64,000 nt of DNA from ZC4RG20 sp963782445 (GCA_963782445.1 CAWAJM010000001.1:1178001-1242000), one strand, 5' to 3'; shown: positions 1 through 9,125, numbered from the stretch's first letter. Notes: generated from the letters alone by a model not told the origin. Program-made: numbers and translations.

Positions 1-2
1 CG

Positions 3-791
3 GGCGGCGGTCAGCCGATCTATCGGCAGCCCGGCGAGCAGGGTTATCGGAGCAACCACCTCGTTCAGGGTCAGGGCCAACCCGAGGGCCAGCGCCAGCG
101 CGGCAACGGCTCGAACACGATCTATGGACCCAACGCCGGCTACGCTCAAGGCTACGCGCCCTTCCCCGGGCAGGGCCCGAACGCGGGCGACGGTCGGAAC
201 GCGAATGACGGTCCCGATACGGGTTACGCTCCGAGCGCCGGCCGCTACGGCCCGAGCCCCGGCTACGGCAACGGTCATGCCGGCAACGGTAACTTCGGTC
301 CGAACCCGGCCTACCATGGCGGTCTGAATCCCGGGTATGCGGGACCGAGCTCAGGCCATCAAGGTTACTACGGCCCCAACCGAGGCTATGCGCCGGGCAA
401 CGAATATAGCGGCAACGGAGCGCAGCCGGGCTACGGCTTCGGCCCCCACCGCGGCTACGCACCCCACCAGCCGCCGGCTTCGCAAGGCAACCGGTTCGGG
501 CCCGGTTCGGGCGCCGCGCCGCAGTATAGGAACGCGAGCCCGAGTCCGAATCCGAACGCACAGCCGAACCAGAGCCCGAATCAGGGCCCAAGCCAGCCGA
601 GTGTGCAGCAGGGCGGCAGCGCCTTTGCCCAGAATCGAAATCGCTGGGAGTCGGTCCGAGTAATGATGCGCCGCCTGCGGCGGCCCCACGCCGGCCGAAT
701 GGGGCGGTCGCGGGCGAGCGCGCTCGCGCCGGCATCATCTCACCGGTCCCCGTCAGCCCTCCACTTGCCGTCCCAGGCTTCGACCTCGTAG
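3..791 (+). CDS. Gly/Tyr/Asn/Pro/Gln-rich low-complexity protein, 5' end cut by window
   Basis: An open frame enters from the left edge and runs uninterrupted to a TAG at 789-791. No in-frame start is needed inside the window, so the true start lies upstream. The first 200 or so visible residues are almost entirely Gly, Tyr, Asn, Pro, Gln, Ala and Ser, with recurring GYAP and YGP units, followed by an N/P/Q/S stretch (around 530-615). The last 45 residues turn Arg- and Ser-rich after NRWESV. Another frame after about 650 gives a less basic tail, so a late frameshift is possible. The 3' end overlaps the convergent TonB-like gene by 52 bases. I recognise no family. The composition resembles a disordered or envelope-associated tail. 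Function is unknown. Confidence 0.5.
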   Translation, partial: GGGQPIYRQPGEQGYRSNHLVQGQGQPEGQRQRGNGSNTIYGPNAGYAQGYAPFPGQGPNAGDGRNANDGPDTGYAPSAGRYGPSPGYGNGHAGNGNFGPNPAYHGGLNPGYAGPSSGHQGYYGPNRGYAPGNEYSGNGAQPGYGFGPHRGYAPHQPPASQGNRFGPGSGAAPQYRNASPSPNPNAQPNQSPNQGPSQPSVQQGGSAFAQNRNRWESVRVMMRRLRRPHAGRMGRSRASALAPASSHRSPSALHLPSQASTS

Positions 792-2410
792 TGGTCCGTC
801 ATGGGGAAACCCGGCGGCCGCGCTTCCTCGAAGCGCCGATCGAACTGCAGCTTCGTTCTGTAACGCGGCTCGGTTGCGGTCAACGAGCCCGCCGTGACAC
901 TGCCGAAGAGATAGAGCGTCGCCGTGTCGCGGGTGCTGTAGCCGCGGACGATGAACCAGCGGCGCGCGTAAATGGAGGCCTGCACGTGAAGGTCGCCGGG
1001 CCCGGTGATAGAGGATTTCGCAATCTCCACGTCGCGGCCCGCAACGAGACCCAAGTAGTCGTCCGAAACCGCCGTTCTGGGGTCGACCGCGTACGTGATG
1101 TCGCCGTCGATGACGATGTCCCTCGGCGAGAAGACCATGACCTTGCCGTTCACGACGCCTTCGACGTGCAGCTCGACCTTATCGGCGCCGATCAGATAGA
1201 ACGGCGCATTGGGAAGGGTCCGGCGCGTTTTGCCGGCCTGTTCGCGACGCTCGACATTGTCGCCCTTGCCGGTATCGTCGCCGTCGAGATAGTGCCAGCC
1301 GAAGCTCCCATCGGCATAGAAGCGTATGCGGACGTCGCGGTCGAAGCGGCGCATGCGGTGCGCGGCGGCGTCGGCGCTCGGCGAAACCTCGAACCCATGC
1401 GGGAGCAGAATGGGCCGGACATGCGTCTCGAGGCCGCCCGAGAAGATCTCGCGACGCGAGACGAAGCCTTTGGAATACGTCGTGTCAACGTCCTGCGCCG
1501 TCGTGACCTTGCCCGAGAAGTGCGGCTCGACGCCCTCCATTTTCGTCACGTAGATTTCGGAATTGGAATGAAACCGTCCGTCGATGCGGTCGTCGTGGAT
1601 CTGCACGAGCGGGTCCCAGTGGTCGACGAGCTCCGTGAAGCTCGAGAAGGCCATGTGCTTGACCTGCAGCTTCGTCGACAGTGCTTGCCCGTCCTCCTCC
1701 GTGCGCACGGCCACGACGAGGTGATCGACATGCATGCTGTCGCCCTTCTCGAAGCGCGTGATGCGGGCCTCGTAGGCGCGGCCGCGATGGCTCCAGGAGA
1801 GGCTCGAGTCGCTCTTCCCGGTTTCGACGCGCCGCGCCAGCTCGTCGACGTGGCGGAGCAGGTTACGCCGCGCGGATTGGGAGACGGCAACGGTGGCCGG
1901 GGCCGACTCGGCGGTTGCCGCGAGCGCCGGCGCGCCGTAGTCGAGCTGCGGCGGCCCGATGTGCGGATCGACGACCTGCGGGGCCGGGGCCTTCGGCACC
2001 ACGGGCAAGACTTGCCCGAGGCGCGGCCGCTGTGGAAGGGGCGGCTGCCGTGGCGGCGGGCGGAGCGTGCTCAGGCGGGGCGGTGTCGGGGTCGCGACCT
2101 CGCGGGCCGTGGCCGGGGGCGGCGCAGTGCGGGTGCGCTTCTCCGCCCCGGCCTTGGGGGCGGGCGCGATGGCGGCTTCGTCCACGGAGGGCGGCGTTAG
2201 ATCGGAGGTTGCCGCCTTCGCGTCCGGCGCCGCAGCGTCGCGGCCCGTGCGTGCCGCGCGGCCGTTCTCGAGCTGCAGCAGTTCGAACGTCACGATGCGC
2301 GGGGGCGCCGAGCGCTCGAGCCTTGTAGCCGCAAGCACCGAGATCAGCACGGCGTGCAGCGCGAGGGACCCTGCGACGGAGCGGGCAAAGGCTCGATCGC
2401 GGGCGGACAC
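740..2410 (-). CDS. TonB-like N-terminus with long beta-rich C-terminal domain (DUF4900-like)
   Basis: 556 residues. The GTG start is set by AGGAGG four bases upstream. Residues 1-11 are basic, 12-30 form one membrane segment, and about 60-170 are a Pro/Ala-rich spacer, the layout of TonB energy transducers. The usual TonB C-terminal domain of about 90 residues is absent. In its place are about 370 residues with mixed beta character, including IVIDGDITYAVD and DYLGLVAGRDVEI. These recall the stacked-strand repeats of DUF4900-type envelope proteins (recognised from memory, moderate certainty). It is probably an inner-membrane-anchored periplasmic protein. No exbB or exbD lies nearby. It sits 102 bases downstream of the exported protein gene at 2513-3916 and could share its transcript. 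Confidence 0.7.
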   Translation of the reverse strand: MSARDRAFARSVAGSLALHAVLISVLAATRLERSAPPRIVTFELLQLENGRAARTGRDAAAPDAKAATSDLTPPSVDEAAIAPAPKAGAEKRTRTAPPPATAREVATPTPPRLSTLRPPPRQPPLPQRPRLGQVLPVVPKAPAPQVVDPHIGPPQLDYGAPALAATAESAPATVAVSQSARRNLLRHVDELARRVETGKSDSSLSWSHRGRAYEARITRFEKGDSMHVDHLVVAVRTEEDGQALSTKLQVKHMAFSSFTELVDHWDPLVQIHDDRIDGRFHSNSEIYVTKMEGVEPHFSGKVTTAQDVDTTYSKGFVSRREIFSGGLETHVRPILLPHGFEVSPSADAAAHRMRRFDRDVRIRFYADGSFGWHYLDGDDTGKGDNVERREQAGKTRRTLPNAPFYLIGADKVELHVEGVVNGKVMVFSPRDIVIDGDITYAVDPRTAVSDDYLGLVAGRDVEIAKSSITGPGDLHVQASIYARRWFIVRGYSTRDTATLYLFGSVTAGSLTATEPRYRTKLQFDRRFEEARPPGFPMTDHYEVEAWDGKWRADGDR

Positions 2411-2512
2411 GGCACCTCCTGATCGGATCGTAGGGCCTAAGCCTTACGCGCGGGCCGCTCCGCGTCAATGCGGGAACGGCCCCGTCCGCCGGCGCGCGGT
2501 GCCCGAAGGCGG

Positions 2513-3916
2513 CTACTTCAGATCGAAAATGTCGTCCTGGTCCGGCCGCTGCATGCCTTTCTCGAAATACTTCTCCCAGAGCTGTGCCCATGGGCGCGCG
2601 TACATGTCGAGCACCTCGTACGGGATGATCTTCGGTGGCGCGACCGGTGTGGCGATGCCCTTAATGGGGTAGATCGTCTGCAGGCACTCCGTGAATACGA
2701 AAGGCGGACCCTCGTCGAAATCGCTGAGCTTCACGAAATTACGCACAATGCGGACCGGCTGAACCAGCGCATCGGCGTCGTAGAAGATAGACTCGTGCTT
2801 GAGACCGATGAACTTCCCGTCCGCATCCCGGTTCGGGGTATAGATTTCGATGGTCTGCATCTTGTTCGAGAACTCGAACATGCTGTGCAACGTCCAGCCC
2901 TGGATGTTCAACGTCCAGGTGATGAGCGCATCCCCGTCCCAAAAGCCGATCGTCTCGCCGTACCAGCGTGGCACGTCCGCGCCGAGTCGGGGCACGGCTC
3001 CGCTCATGTCGAACTTCCGCCCGACGTGAATTTGCGTGATGTAGTTGTCGTCGGACGACGTTTGGATCTGCACGAGCTTGGGCGTCATGAGGATCTCGTG
3101 CACGCCCGTTGCGGCCCAGTGATAGCGGCGCATGAAGCCCTCGGGCCAACAGTAGGTGCCGGGCCACTGCGCCGCGTTGGAATTGCCCTCGTGAAAGGCC
3201 TGCTGCACCATGCGCGTCTGATATTCGGGCGTCAGTAGCGACAAAATCGTCGGGATTTGATTCCACAGCATCCCGTACCAGGTCCCGAACATCATTTCGA
3301 AGTTGACCGGCTCGTAGCGGCCGTTCCATTCGTCCGGCAGCTTATCCGGGGTCATCTTCGTCGGACCGCCGTGCCGGCGCGCTTCGGCGAGCAAGGCTTC
3401 GTAGTGGGCCTCGGCCGTCTTGAAAGGATAGGGGCTTACGATCGCCTTGCGCGGATAGTCGCGGTCACAGTAGCCCCAGGCCGCCGTCGCCGGAGAGCCG
3501 TGAATCGTCGCCATGCCGACGCTCGTGTCGCCGCGCTGCTGCTCGAGCGCAAAGCTGCTGTTGCAGCGAAAGTAGCGAGGGTCGCTCCACAGCGCGCGGT
3601 CCTTGTAGAAGTCCTTGGTCGTGAACAGATCGACGGGGAGCGGCTCGACGTTCGGCGGCGCTGCGCCGTCGAATGCCGATCCTACGTCGACGATCTTGCC
3701 GTCGACCTTGAGCCGAAACGGACCGACGACCCGATACCTGGCCAACAGCTCGTCGTTGAGCAGCCCCGTCGTTCGAAGATGGGGCAAATCCTCGAGCACG
3801 GGGGCGCCCCGTCCGACGCTGACCGCCTCGGTGCCGTCCGTCTGCGCCTGCGCGCCCAGCGAGATCGCGGCCAACGCCGTCGCGCACAGTCCCCAACTGC
3901 CTTTCGTTGCGCCCAC
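2513..3916 (-). CDS. exported protein of the W-D-G-D family (paralogue of 30033-31712)
   Basis: 467 residues with a cleavable signal peptide ending near AQAQ (residues 20-25). The GTG start follows GGGAGG at good spacing. It aligns by eye over nearly its whole length with the product at 30033-31712. Shared stretches include DFYKDRALWSDPRYFRCNS, RDYPRKAIVSPYPFKTAEAHY, WYGETIGFWDGDALITWT and the C-terminal FEKGMQRP. Conserved Cys residues in RCNS, YCDRDYP and YCWPEGF suggest a disulfide-bonded periplasmic fold. I know of no characterised function. Such proteins occur beside TonB receptors in environmental proteobacteria and acidobacteria. It diverges from the sugar dehydrogenase at 4283 across a 366-base gap. 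Confidence 0.75.
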   Translation of the reverse strand: MGATKGSWGLCATALAAISLGAQAQTDGTEAVSVGRGAPVLEDLPHLRTTGLLNDELLARYRVVGPFRLKVDGKIVDVGSAFDGAAPPNVEPLPVDLFTTKDFYKDRALWSDPRYFRCNSSFALEQQRGDTSVGMATIHGSPATAAWGYCDRDYPRKAIVSPYPFKTAEAHYEALLAEARRHGGPTKMTPDKLPDEWNGRYEPVNFEMMFGTWYGMLWNQIPTILSLLTPEYQTRMVQQAFHEGNSNAAQWPGTYCWPEGFMRRYHWAATGVHEILMTPKLVQIQTSSDDNYITQIHVGRKFDMSGAVPRLGADVPRWYGETIGFWDGDALITWTLNIQGWTLHSMFEFSNKMQTIEIYTPNRDADGKFIGLKHESIFYDADALVQPVRIVRNFVKLSDFDEGPPFVFTECLQTIYPIKGIATPVAPPKIIPYEVLDMYARPWAQLWEKYFEKGMQRPDQDDIFDLK

Positions 3917-4282
3917 TTTGCCTCCCGAGTCGATACCCCAGAAACGATGGGATCATGAAGGTCTACGCCGACGAAAGGCAAGGGCGCACGCGCGCTCCGA
4001 TCCGCGCGGATGGCGGCAGACCTCTCGCGTCGAGGGTCAGACGCAAGGTCGGTGCTACTCGAAGCGGCGTTGCCGACGGGGCCCATTCACCCAGCCTTGA
4101 CTTCGGCGACGAGGCGTTGCTATATCGGTTGTGGGGGCGGACTACCTGTTCGATTGGCAGCCCGAGCGCAACTCTCCTTCGGCGGAAGACGCGCGGGCCA
4201 AAACTAACGCCAACAGTTCCTGCGCGCCTCGTCGGGGCGACTCCGGTACGGTAGCGCGCGGCATCGCGGCGGAAGCCCGGTC
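3917..4282. other. divergent intergenic region, no gene recognised
   Basis: 366 bases separate the divergent genes at 3916 (minus) and 4283 (plus), so both promoters should lie here. Short open frames are present on both strands, but they have no ribosome site and the composition of shadow frames. I see no convincing -35/-10 pair or operator. Confidence 0.5.
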
Positions 4283-5599
4283 ATGCACATTACAGAGAAT
4301 TCGATGACTGGAGCTTATTCCCTTCCGATGGTCAGGCGCGTGGCCTTGTCATGGCTCGCGGCCGCGGCAGTGTTCACGGTGCTCTTCGGCCAACACGATG
4401 CGCGGGCGCAGCAAAAGAAGTATCCGTATCCCACGAAGCGTGATTTGGCGGGGACCGTCCCGCCCGGTCCGCGGCTGCTGCCTTCGCCGCCGCTCGGCAA
4501 GGGGCCTTGGACGTTCCGCACCACGGAGGCCGATATCGAGGTCTCCGTCGTTGCGCGCGGCATCAATCATCCGTACGCGTTCGCGTTTCTTCCAAACGGC
4601 GACGTCCTCGTGACCGAGCGCGTCGGGAAGCTGCGCCTGATCCACGACGGCGCTCTCGAGGCGAAGTCCGTGGCAGGTCTGCCGAAGGTGATTTACCGCG
4701 GCACCGAAGCGGGCTTGATGGACATCGAGCTGCATCCGGACTTCGCGCACAACCATTGGGTGTATTTCGCCTACCACAAGCCGATCGGAAACAACCTCGC
4801 CAGCAGCGCCGTCGCCCGGGGCACGTGGGATGGCCGGCACGAGCGCTTGACGGACGTGAAGGATATCTTCGTTGCGGACGACGTCGACACGGAAGTGAGC
4901 CGGCTGCTGTTCGGTCCCGACGGCACGCTGTATATGTCGATCGGCGGGCCGGGCGAGGGTCCCGAGGCGAGCGTCATGCGCGCTCAGCACAAGCACGACT
5001 ACGCCGGCAAGATCATTCGCATGCGCGACGACGGCAGCGTGCCGAAAGACAACCCCTTCGTGGGCAATCCGGAGTACAAGCCCTACATCTTCGCGCTCGG
5101 CTTCCGCAACGTGCTCGGCCTGACGGTGAATCCGTGGACGAAAGGAGTGTGGGCGACTATGGTCGGCCCGCAGGGCGGCGATCAGCTCAATATGATTCGC
5201 GCCGGCAAGAATTACGGCTGGCCCGTGGTCAACTATGGCTCGACGTACTTCGGGCAGCGGTATCCGACGGACTATGCAGCTCATGCGTTCGAGGAGCCCG
5301 TCTGGTTCTGGACGCCGGCGATTACGCCGTCCGGCCTGGCATTCTACGACGGCGACAAGTTCCCGCAGTGGAAGGGCAGTCTCTTCGTCGGCGGCCTGCG
5401 CGAGGGTGAGTTCTCGCCGACCGGCCAGCTGAAGCGGCTCGAGTTCAACGACAAATGGCAGGTGCTGCGTGAGGAAGCGCTGCTGCGCGATCTTCACCAA
5501 AGGATCCGCGACGTGCGCCAGGGGCCGGACGGCGACGTCTACGTGCTGACCGAGGAGAACGATTCGGCGCTGCTGAAGATCGCGCCGGCCAAGCAATAG
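4283..5599 (+). CDS. PQQ-dependent soluble sugar (aldose) dehydrogenase, exported
   Basis: 438 residues from the first ATG. ATGs at 4304 and 4328 are possible alternatives, since the signal peptide (RRVALSWLAAAAVFTVLF, cleaved near DARAQ) begins after the third. The mature part is the six-bladed propeller of the GdhB/YliI family. Visible hallmarks are INHPYAFAFLPNGDVLVTER, LHPDFAHNHWVYFAY, GPQGGDQLNMIRAGKNYGWP and HQRIRDVRQGPDGDVYVLTE. Family members oxidise aldose sugars in the periplasm with pyrroloquinoline quinone bound by conserved His and Arg residues. A paralogue lies at 12422-13642. No PQQ biosynthesis genes are in the window. Confidence 0.9.
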   Translation: MHITENSMTGAYSLPMVRRVALSWLAAAAVFTVLFGQHDARAQQKKYPYPTKRDLAGTVPPGPRLLPSPPLGKGPWTFRTTEADIEVSVVARGINHPYAFAFLPNGDVLVTERVGKLRLIHDGALEAKSVAGLPKVIYRGTEAGLMDIELHPDFAHNHWVYFAYHKPIGNNLASSAVARGTWDGRHERLTDVKDIFVADDVDTEVSRLLFGPDGTLYMSIGGPGEGPEASVMRAQHKHDYAGKIIRMRDDGSVPKDNPFVGNPEYKPYIFALGFRNVLGLTVNPWTKGVWATMVGPQGGDQLNMIRAGKNYGWPVVNYGSTYFGQRYPTDYAAHAFEEPVWFWTPAITPSGLAFYDGDKFPQWKGSLFVGGLREGEFSPTGQLKRLEFNDKWQVLREEALLRDLHQRIRDVRQGPDGDVYVLTEENDSALLKIAPAKQ

Positions 5600-5899
5600 T
5601 CATCGGCCGCATCCCTTCTCCGTTCGGGCGGTACGCTGGCAATCATTGAGACGCATTGGCCGTCTCGGGGCCCTGGAGACCAGTTCTCCGACGCAAGCCA
5701 GGCCTGCTATACACGTTGGGACCGGGCCCGCGACCCGGCGCATCGCCCCAGGGAACTCAAGGACTTGAAGGGCTGCCATCAAGACCCCGAAAAATCAGGC
5801 GCGTTCCGTTCCGTTGGACACCGTCGGTACTTCGCGGACCGCCGGTTCACGGCGAGTCGCTACTGCACGCTGCTGGAAACGTTCTCCAACGTCCGCGCG
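5600..5899. other. intergenic, convergent gene ends
   Basis: 300 bases between two convergent stop codons. No hairpin with a T tract and no plausible small gene were found on either strand. Confidence 0.4.
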
Positions 5900-6295
5900 C
5901 TAGACTGCGTCCTCATGGACATCGAGCATCGTGCGCCATACGGCGAGCCAAGCGTGGCCTTGCTTCTCGAACACCCAGAGGTCCCTTCCCGTGCCGCGAT
6001 ACCGTTGGCCGGTGCGCTCGAACAGCATCTCGAAGCGGTAGCTGACGACGGCCGTCGCGCCGGCCACGTCGATTTGGTGCTCGCCTTCCTCGAATCGAGC
6101 GATCTCGGCGCTGTCGCAGAAACCTTGAAGGCCCGCTAGAAGCGCTTCGCGGCCCTCGAAGCGCGCGGCGAAGCCCGGCGCGACCGTCACGATGTCGGCG
6201 TGGACCCAGGGGGCGACGTCCTGCACGCGGTTTTCGAGCCATGCGTCGTTGATGGCGCGTATCGCAGCCGCCAAGCGTTCGCGCTCTGAATTCAT
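5900..6295 (-). CDS. SnoaL/DUF4440-type NTF2-like protein
   Basis: About 131 residues from the ATG at 6295 (MNSERERL). The frame extends to a TTG at 6328, which is less likely. The fold signature is an N-terminal helix (AIRAINDAWLENRVQDVAPW), then a target dip of hydrophobic strands, GREALLAGLQGF, and a terminal WLAVWRTMLD strand, typical of DUF4440/SnoaL-like cone proteins that act as small hydrolases, isomerases or ligand binders. No signal peptide is visible, unlike the other NTF2-like proteins in this window. The ribosome site is weak. It stands alone on the minus strand between two gaps. Confidence 0.75.
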   Translation of the reverse strand: MNSERERLAAAIRAINDAWLENRVQDVAPWVHADIVTVAPGFAARFEGREALLAGLQGFCDSAEIARFEEGEHQIDVAGATAVVSYRFEMLFERTGQRYRGTGRDLWVFEKQGHAWLAVWRTMLDVHEDAV

Positions 6296-6670
6296 GTGGT
6301 TGGCTTGTCTTGTAGACCCGCCCACCAATACTGTCGCGCGCTCGAGATGTCAAGGCAGACGAAAACCTACGCCCCGGAACACTTAAATTCGGGCTGCACC
6401 GTTGCGCCCGCCGAGCACTGCACTACGAGGATGGAGACAAGCAGCTAGCCATCCCTATACGCTACGTCTCCAAGAGCGGGCTCTTGCCGTTAGGCCTGGC
6501 GCAGTTCCCGAAGAGATCCGGGCCGAACGGCCCCTATTGGGCAGCGTAGCTGACGGTCCTGGTCGTGGACGACGGTCGCGTGCTCGTGGCCGGGAATATC
6601 TCAGGCTCGGCGGACAACAGACAACTTCGGCATTCTCACGCAGTCATGGCGCTGGGGCCGCGCTCGCCGC
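6296..6670. other. intergenic, nothing recognised
   Basis: 375 bases between the NTF2-like gene and the end of the LOG-family gene, both on the minus strand. The open frames on the plus strand have no ribosome site and read as Arg/Ala/Ser-rich shadow sequence. Confidence 0.4.
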
Positions 6671-7255
6671 TTACACGACCGTCGCGAATGTCCGAGCGCT
6701 TTCGGACCAAGGCGGGGCATTGCGCAAAGCGTCCGGCACCTGATCGGGCCTCGCGACGACCTGCCACATCTCGAGGTGGCGCCGGTCCATGAAGTGCTCC
6801 GCGACGACATGGTCGAGTAGCGCCACGAGCGGGTCGAAGAAGCCTTTCGTGTTCACGAGGACGATCGGATGCACGTACAGCCCGAGCCGCTTCAGCGTGA
6901 TCGCCTCGAACAGCTCTTCGAGCGTTCCCGAACCGCCCGGCAGCGCCACGAGGCCCTCGCAGCTCGAAAGCATCATGTGCTTCCGAGCCCGCATGTCCTC
7001 GACGATCCGCAGCTCCGTCAGCGTTGGGTGGCCCCATTCGAGATCGGACATGAACTGCGGCAGGACGCCGACGACGGCGCCCCCGCGGGACAGCGCGCCG
7101 TCGGCCAGGGCGCCCATCGAGCCGACGGCGCCGCCCCCGTAGATCACCGAAAAGCCGCAGCCGGCCAGAATGCCGCCCAGCTCGCGGGCGGCCTCCCGGT
7201 AGACGGCGTCGCTGCGCCGACTCGAAGCGCAATAGACGCAGATGCTTTTCGGCAC
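6671..7255 (-). CDS. LOG family nucleotide 5'-monophosphate phosphoribohydrolase (TIGR00730)
   Basis: 194 residues from a GTG start. The Rossmann-like fold begins with SICVYCASS. It has GGGAVGSMGALADGAL, the MRARKHMM segment and the family signature PGGSGTLEELFEAIT around residues 104-118. The Arg, Lys, Gly and Glu residues of these motifs form the nucleotide and catalytic site in LOG/YvdD-type enzymes, which release the free base from cytokinin-like or purine nucleotides. It is cytoplasmic. The gene lies 22 bases after the stop of the exported hydrolase (7278-8204) on the same strand, so the two are probably co-transcribed, although their cellular locations differ. Confidence 0.92.
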   Translation of the reverse strand: MPKSICVYCASSRRSDAVYREAARELGGILAGCGFSVIYGGGAVGSMGALADGALSRGGAVVGVLPQFMSDLEWGHPTLTELRIVEDMRARKHMMLSSCEGLVALPGGSGTLEELFEAITLKRLGLYVHPIVLVNTKGFFDPLVALLDHVVAEHFMDRRHLEMWQVVARPDQVPDALRNAPPWSESARTFATVV

Positions 7256-7277
7256 GGACGATGCTCTGCGGAAAGCC

Positions 7278-8204
7278 TTATCGCGCAGCCACCGCGTCCA
7301 ATCGCTTCGAGCGCGTGTCCCAGTTGGAATCGACGCACAGCCCGCATTGCTTGCCGAGGAACATTCCGCCCGCCTTCTTGTCGCCCTTCAAGGTCCACAG
7401 GAGCCAGTTCGTTGCGACGTTCGCGAATTCGCCGCCGCCCGGATGGTCCACGGTGGCGGTATGGCCGGCGCCGTGCCGCGAGCCGTAAAAGACGGGCAGG
7501 CGGTCGATCATGTCGAAAGTCGCGCCCGACGACTCCATCATGAAGTCCCGTTTACCGCCGTTGACGAGCAGCACGGGGCCATGCAGGTCGGCGAGGGCGC
7601 TCGTCGGCGGCCAAGGCGCGTTCCAGGTGTCCTTGACGGGCGGGCGGACGCCCGCGTTGAAGACGCCGATCGTGTCCACGCGCGGATCGCCGCCAAGCTC
7701 GATGGCGAGAAAGCCGCCGCACGACTGGCCCATGACGGCTGCCTTGTCGGTCGCGATCTTGCCCTCGAGCGGCGAGCCGGCCCGCCGGTTCTCGGCATCG
7801 GCCCAGTCCAGGGCCTTACGCAGATCGTCGGCCGTCGCCTGGCGGCGCGGTGCCCCTGGCTGCGCGGCCGTCACGATGACGAGAAATCCGTGCGATGCGA
7901 CGGTCGTCATGAAGCCCGCGTAGCGGGTACTGTTGATCGCGCAGCCGCCGTTGCCCCAGACCATGACCGGCAGCGAGTCCTTGGCCGGGAACGGCGCGAG
8001 ATCGGCCGGACGGAACACGATGTGCCCCGCGGAGCCGAAAGCCGGCTGAGACACGACCTTGTACGGACCGGGGATGGCGAGCGGTGCGCCCTCGACCGGC
8101 AAAGCCGTCCTGATCATGTCCATTGTGATTTCTTTGTCGGCACGCGCCGCGCCTGTAAGCGCGAGCGCCGCCAAAGCCCCGACGATAATCGACGTTCTAG
8201 CCAC
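7278..8204 (-). CDS. exported alpha/beta hydrolase
   Basis: 308 residues. The GTG start follows GGGAGGGG at seven bases. The signal peptide (IIVGALAALALTGAARA) is cleaved before DKEI. The catalytic nucleophile elbow is GQSCGG (Ser near residue 160). DWADAENRR lies before it and the likely catalytic His is in HGAGHTATVDHP. A C-terminal CGLC pair may form a disulfide. It resembles dienelactone-hydrolase or poly-ester-hydrolase-like exported enzymes. The substrate is not evident. It leads a two-gene unit with the LOG-family gene. Confidence 0.85.
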   Translation of the reverse strand: MARTSIIVGALAALALTGAARADKEITMDMIRTALPVEGAPLAIPGPYKVVSQPAFGSAGHIVFRPADLAPFPAKDSLPVMVWGNGGCAINSTRYAGFMTTVASHGFLVIVTAAQPGAPRRQATADDLRKALDWADAENRRAGSPLEGKIATDKAAVMGQSCGGFLAIELGGDPRVDTIGVFNAGVRPPVKDTWNAPWPPTSALADLHGPVLLVNGGKRDFMMESSGATFDMIDRLPVFYGSRHGAGHTATVDHPGGGEFANVATNWLLWTLKGDKKAGGMFLGKQCGLCVDSNWDTRSKRLDAVAAR

Positions 8205-8394
8205 GGTTGAACCCCTCCCATCCCTCTATAATTTGGCTGCCCATGATGTTCCGGCCCTCGAGTCAGCGCAAGGCCCGGCTGCCAGCGGGCTTGCGAGGTG
8301 CTTTTATGGTTCGCGATTCCGGCGGCCTCGATCGGCCTGTTAGCTGAGCAAGCGAATAGTTGTATGAGGGCGACCGGCCGAGCAGAATCTGCCC

Positions 8395-9033
8395 ATGCGC
8401 ATCCTGCTCGCGAACACTTTCGTCCAGCGGCCGAATCGTTGGCTGATGCGCGCGGCCGGCCTCTGCGCGGCCATTCCCTGCCTGGCCTGCGCCGCGCCCC
8501 TCGATCTTTCGGGTACGACGGACAGCACGCCGTCCAATCATTCCGTGTTCAAGCTTTCGAGAGGCGATTCGTTCACGGCGGTCGTGGATCTCGATATCGG
8601 CGCGGCGAAGGGCCATTCCTATCCCTCTCGCGGGATTTCCAAGCCGGGCGTGCAATACACGGGGATCCGCGGCAAGATCGAGGCGAACATCGGCGGTGTG
8701 GAGTGGTCTTTCACGCCCTACGGCATCATGATCGACAACGACTTCGTCGATGATGCCCGGAAGAGGTATCCACGGCCCGCCGACATTTGGGAGCTCATGG
8801 CGAAGGGGCCGGACGGACTGATATTGATCATCGGCCTGGTGCAGCACGACGGCTCGGCCATCGACGACGAGGCGCTCTTCCTTCCGGCCATGACCGAGGC
8901 CTTCGATTCGGCAACATGGTATTTGGCGGGGCCCAGCTACGACCCGGCCACGGGTCATCAACTGCCGAAATTGGACACGATCGGGGCGGTCCAATCAGCC
9001 GCTGGGCGGTACGCCGGCATTAGCGGCCTGTAG
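8395..9033 (+). CDS. exported hypothetical protein
   Basis: 212 residues. After NRWLMRAAGLCAAIPCLACA, a signal peptide is likely cleaved near CAAP. The mature part is rich in beta-forming and acidic residues (SVFKLSRGDSFTAVVDLDIG, GVEWSFTPYGIMIDNDFVDD). No family is recognised. The hydrophobic start and normal amino-acid composition make this strand more credible than the long opposite frame. It is divergent from the hydrolase at 8204. The ribosome site is poor, so the start is uncertain. Confidence 0.6.
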   Translation: MRILLANTFVQRPNRWLMRAAGLCAAIPCLACAAPLDLSGTTDSTPSNHSVFKLSRGDSFTAVVDLDIGAAKGHSYPSRGISKPGVQYTGIRGKIEANIGGVEWSFTPYGIMIDNDFVDDARKRYPRPADIWELMAKGPDGLILIIGLVQHDGSAIDDEALFLPAMTEAFDSATWYLAGPSYDPATGHQLPKLDTIGAVQSAAGRYAGISGL

Positions 9034-9109
9034 CGGCTGATTCCGCAGCGCCTGAGCGCGTCTGGCGCTGGCATGGGCGCCGCACGTCGTTAGCCTAGCT
9101 CGCTATTAA

Positions 9110-9125
9110 TCAATGCGTTCATTGA
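9110..9125. promoter_or_regulatory. inverted repeat TCAATG-N4-CATTGA upstream of TonB receptor
   Basis: A perfect six-base inverted repeat with a four-base spacer lies in the AT-rich part of the gap, 135 bases before the receptor start. It could be a regulator binding site. There is no direct evidence. Confidence 0.3.

Noticed and set aside
791..2200. Long plus-strand open frame of 469 codons
   Set aside because: Antisense to the TonB-like gene; Arg/Asp/Val-rich product without a fold signature, typical of shadow frames in GC-rich DNA.
4349..5596. Minus-strand open frame of 415 codons
   Set aside because: Lies wholly antisense to the first PQQ dehydrogenase, which has clear family motifs.
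8263..8994. Minus-strand open frame of 243 codons
   Set aside because: Antisense to the exported protein at 8395, which has a signal peptide; the minus product has none and no domain.
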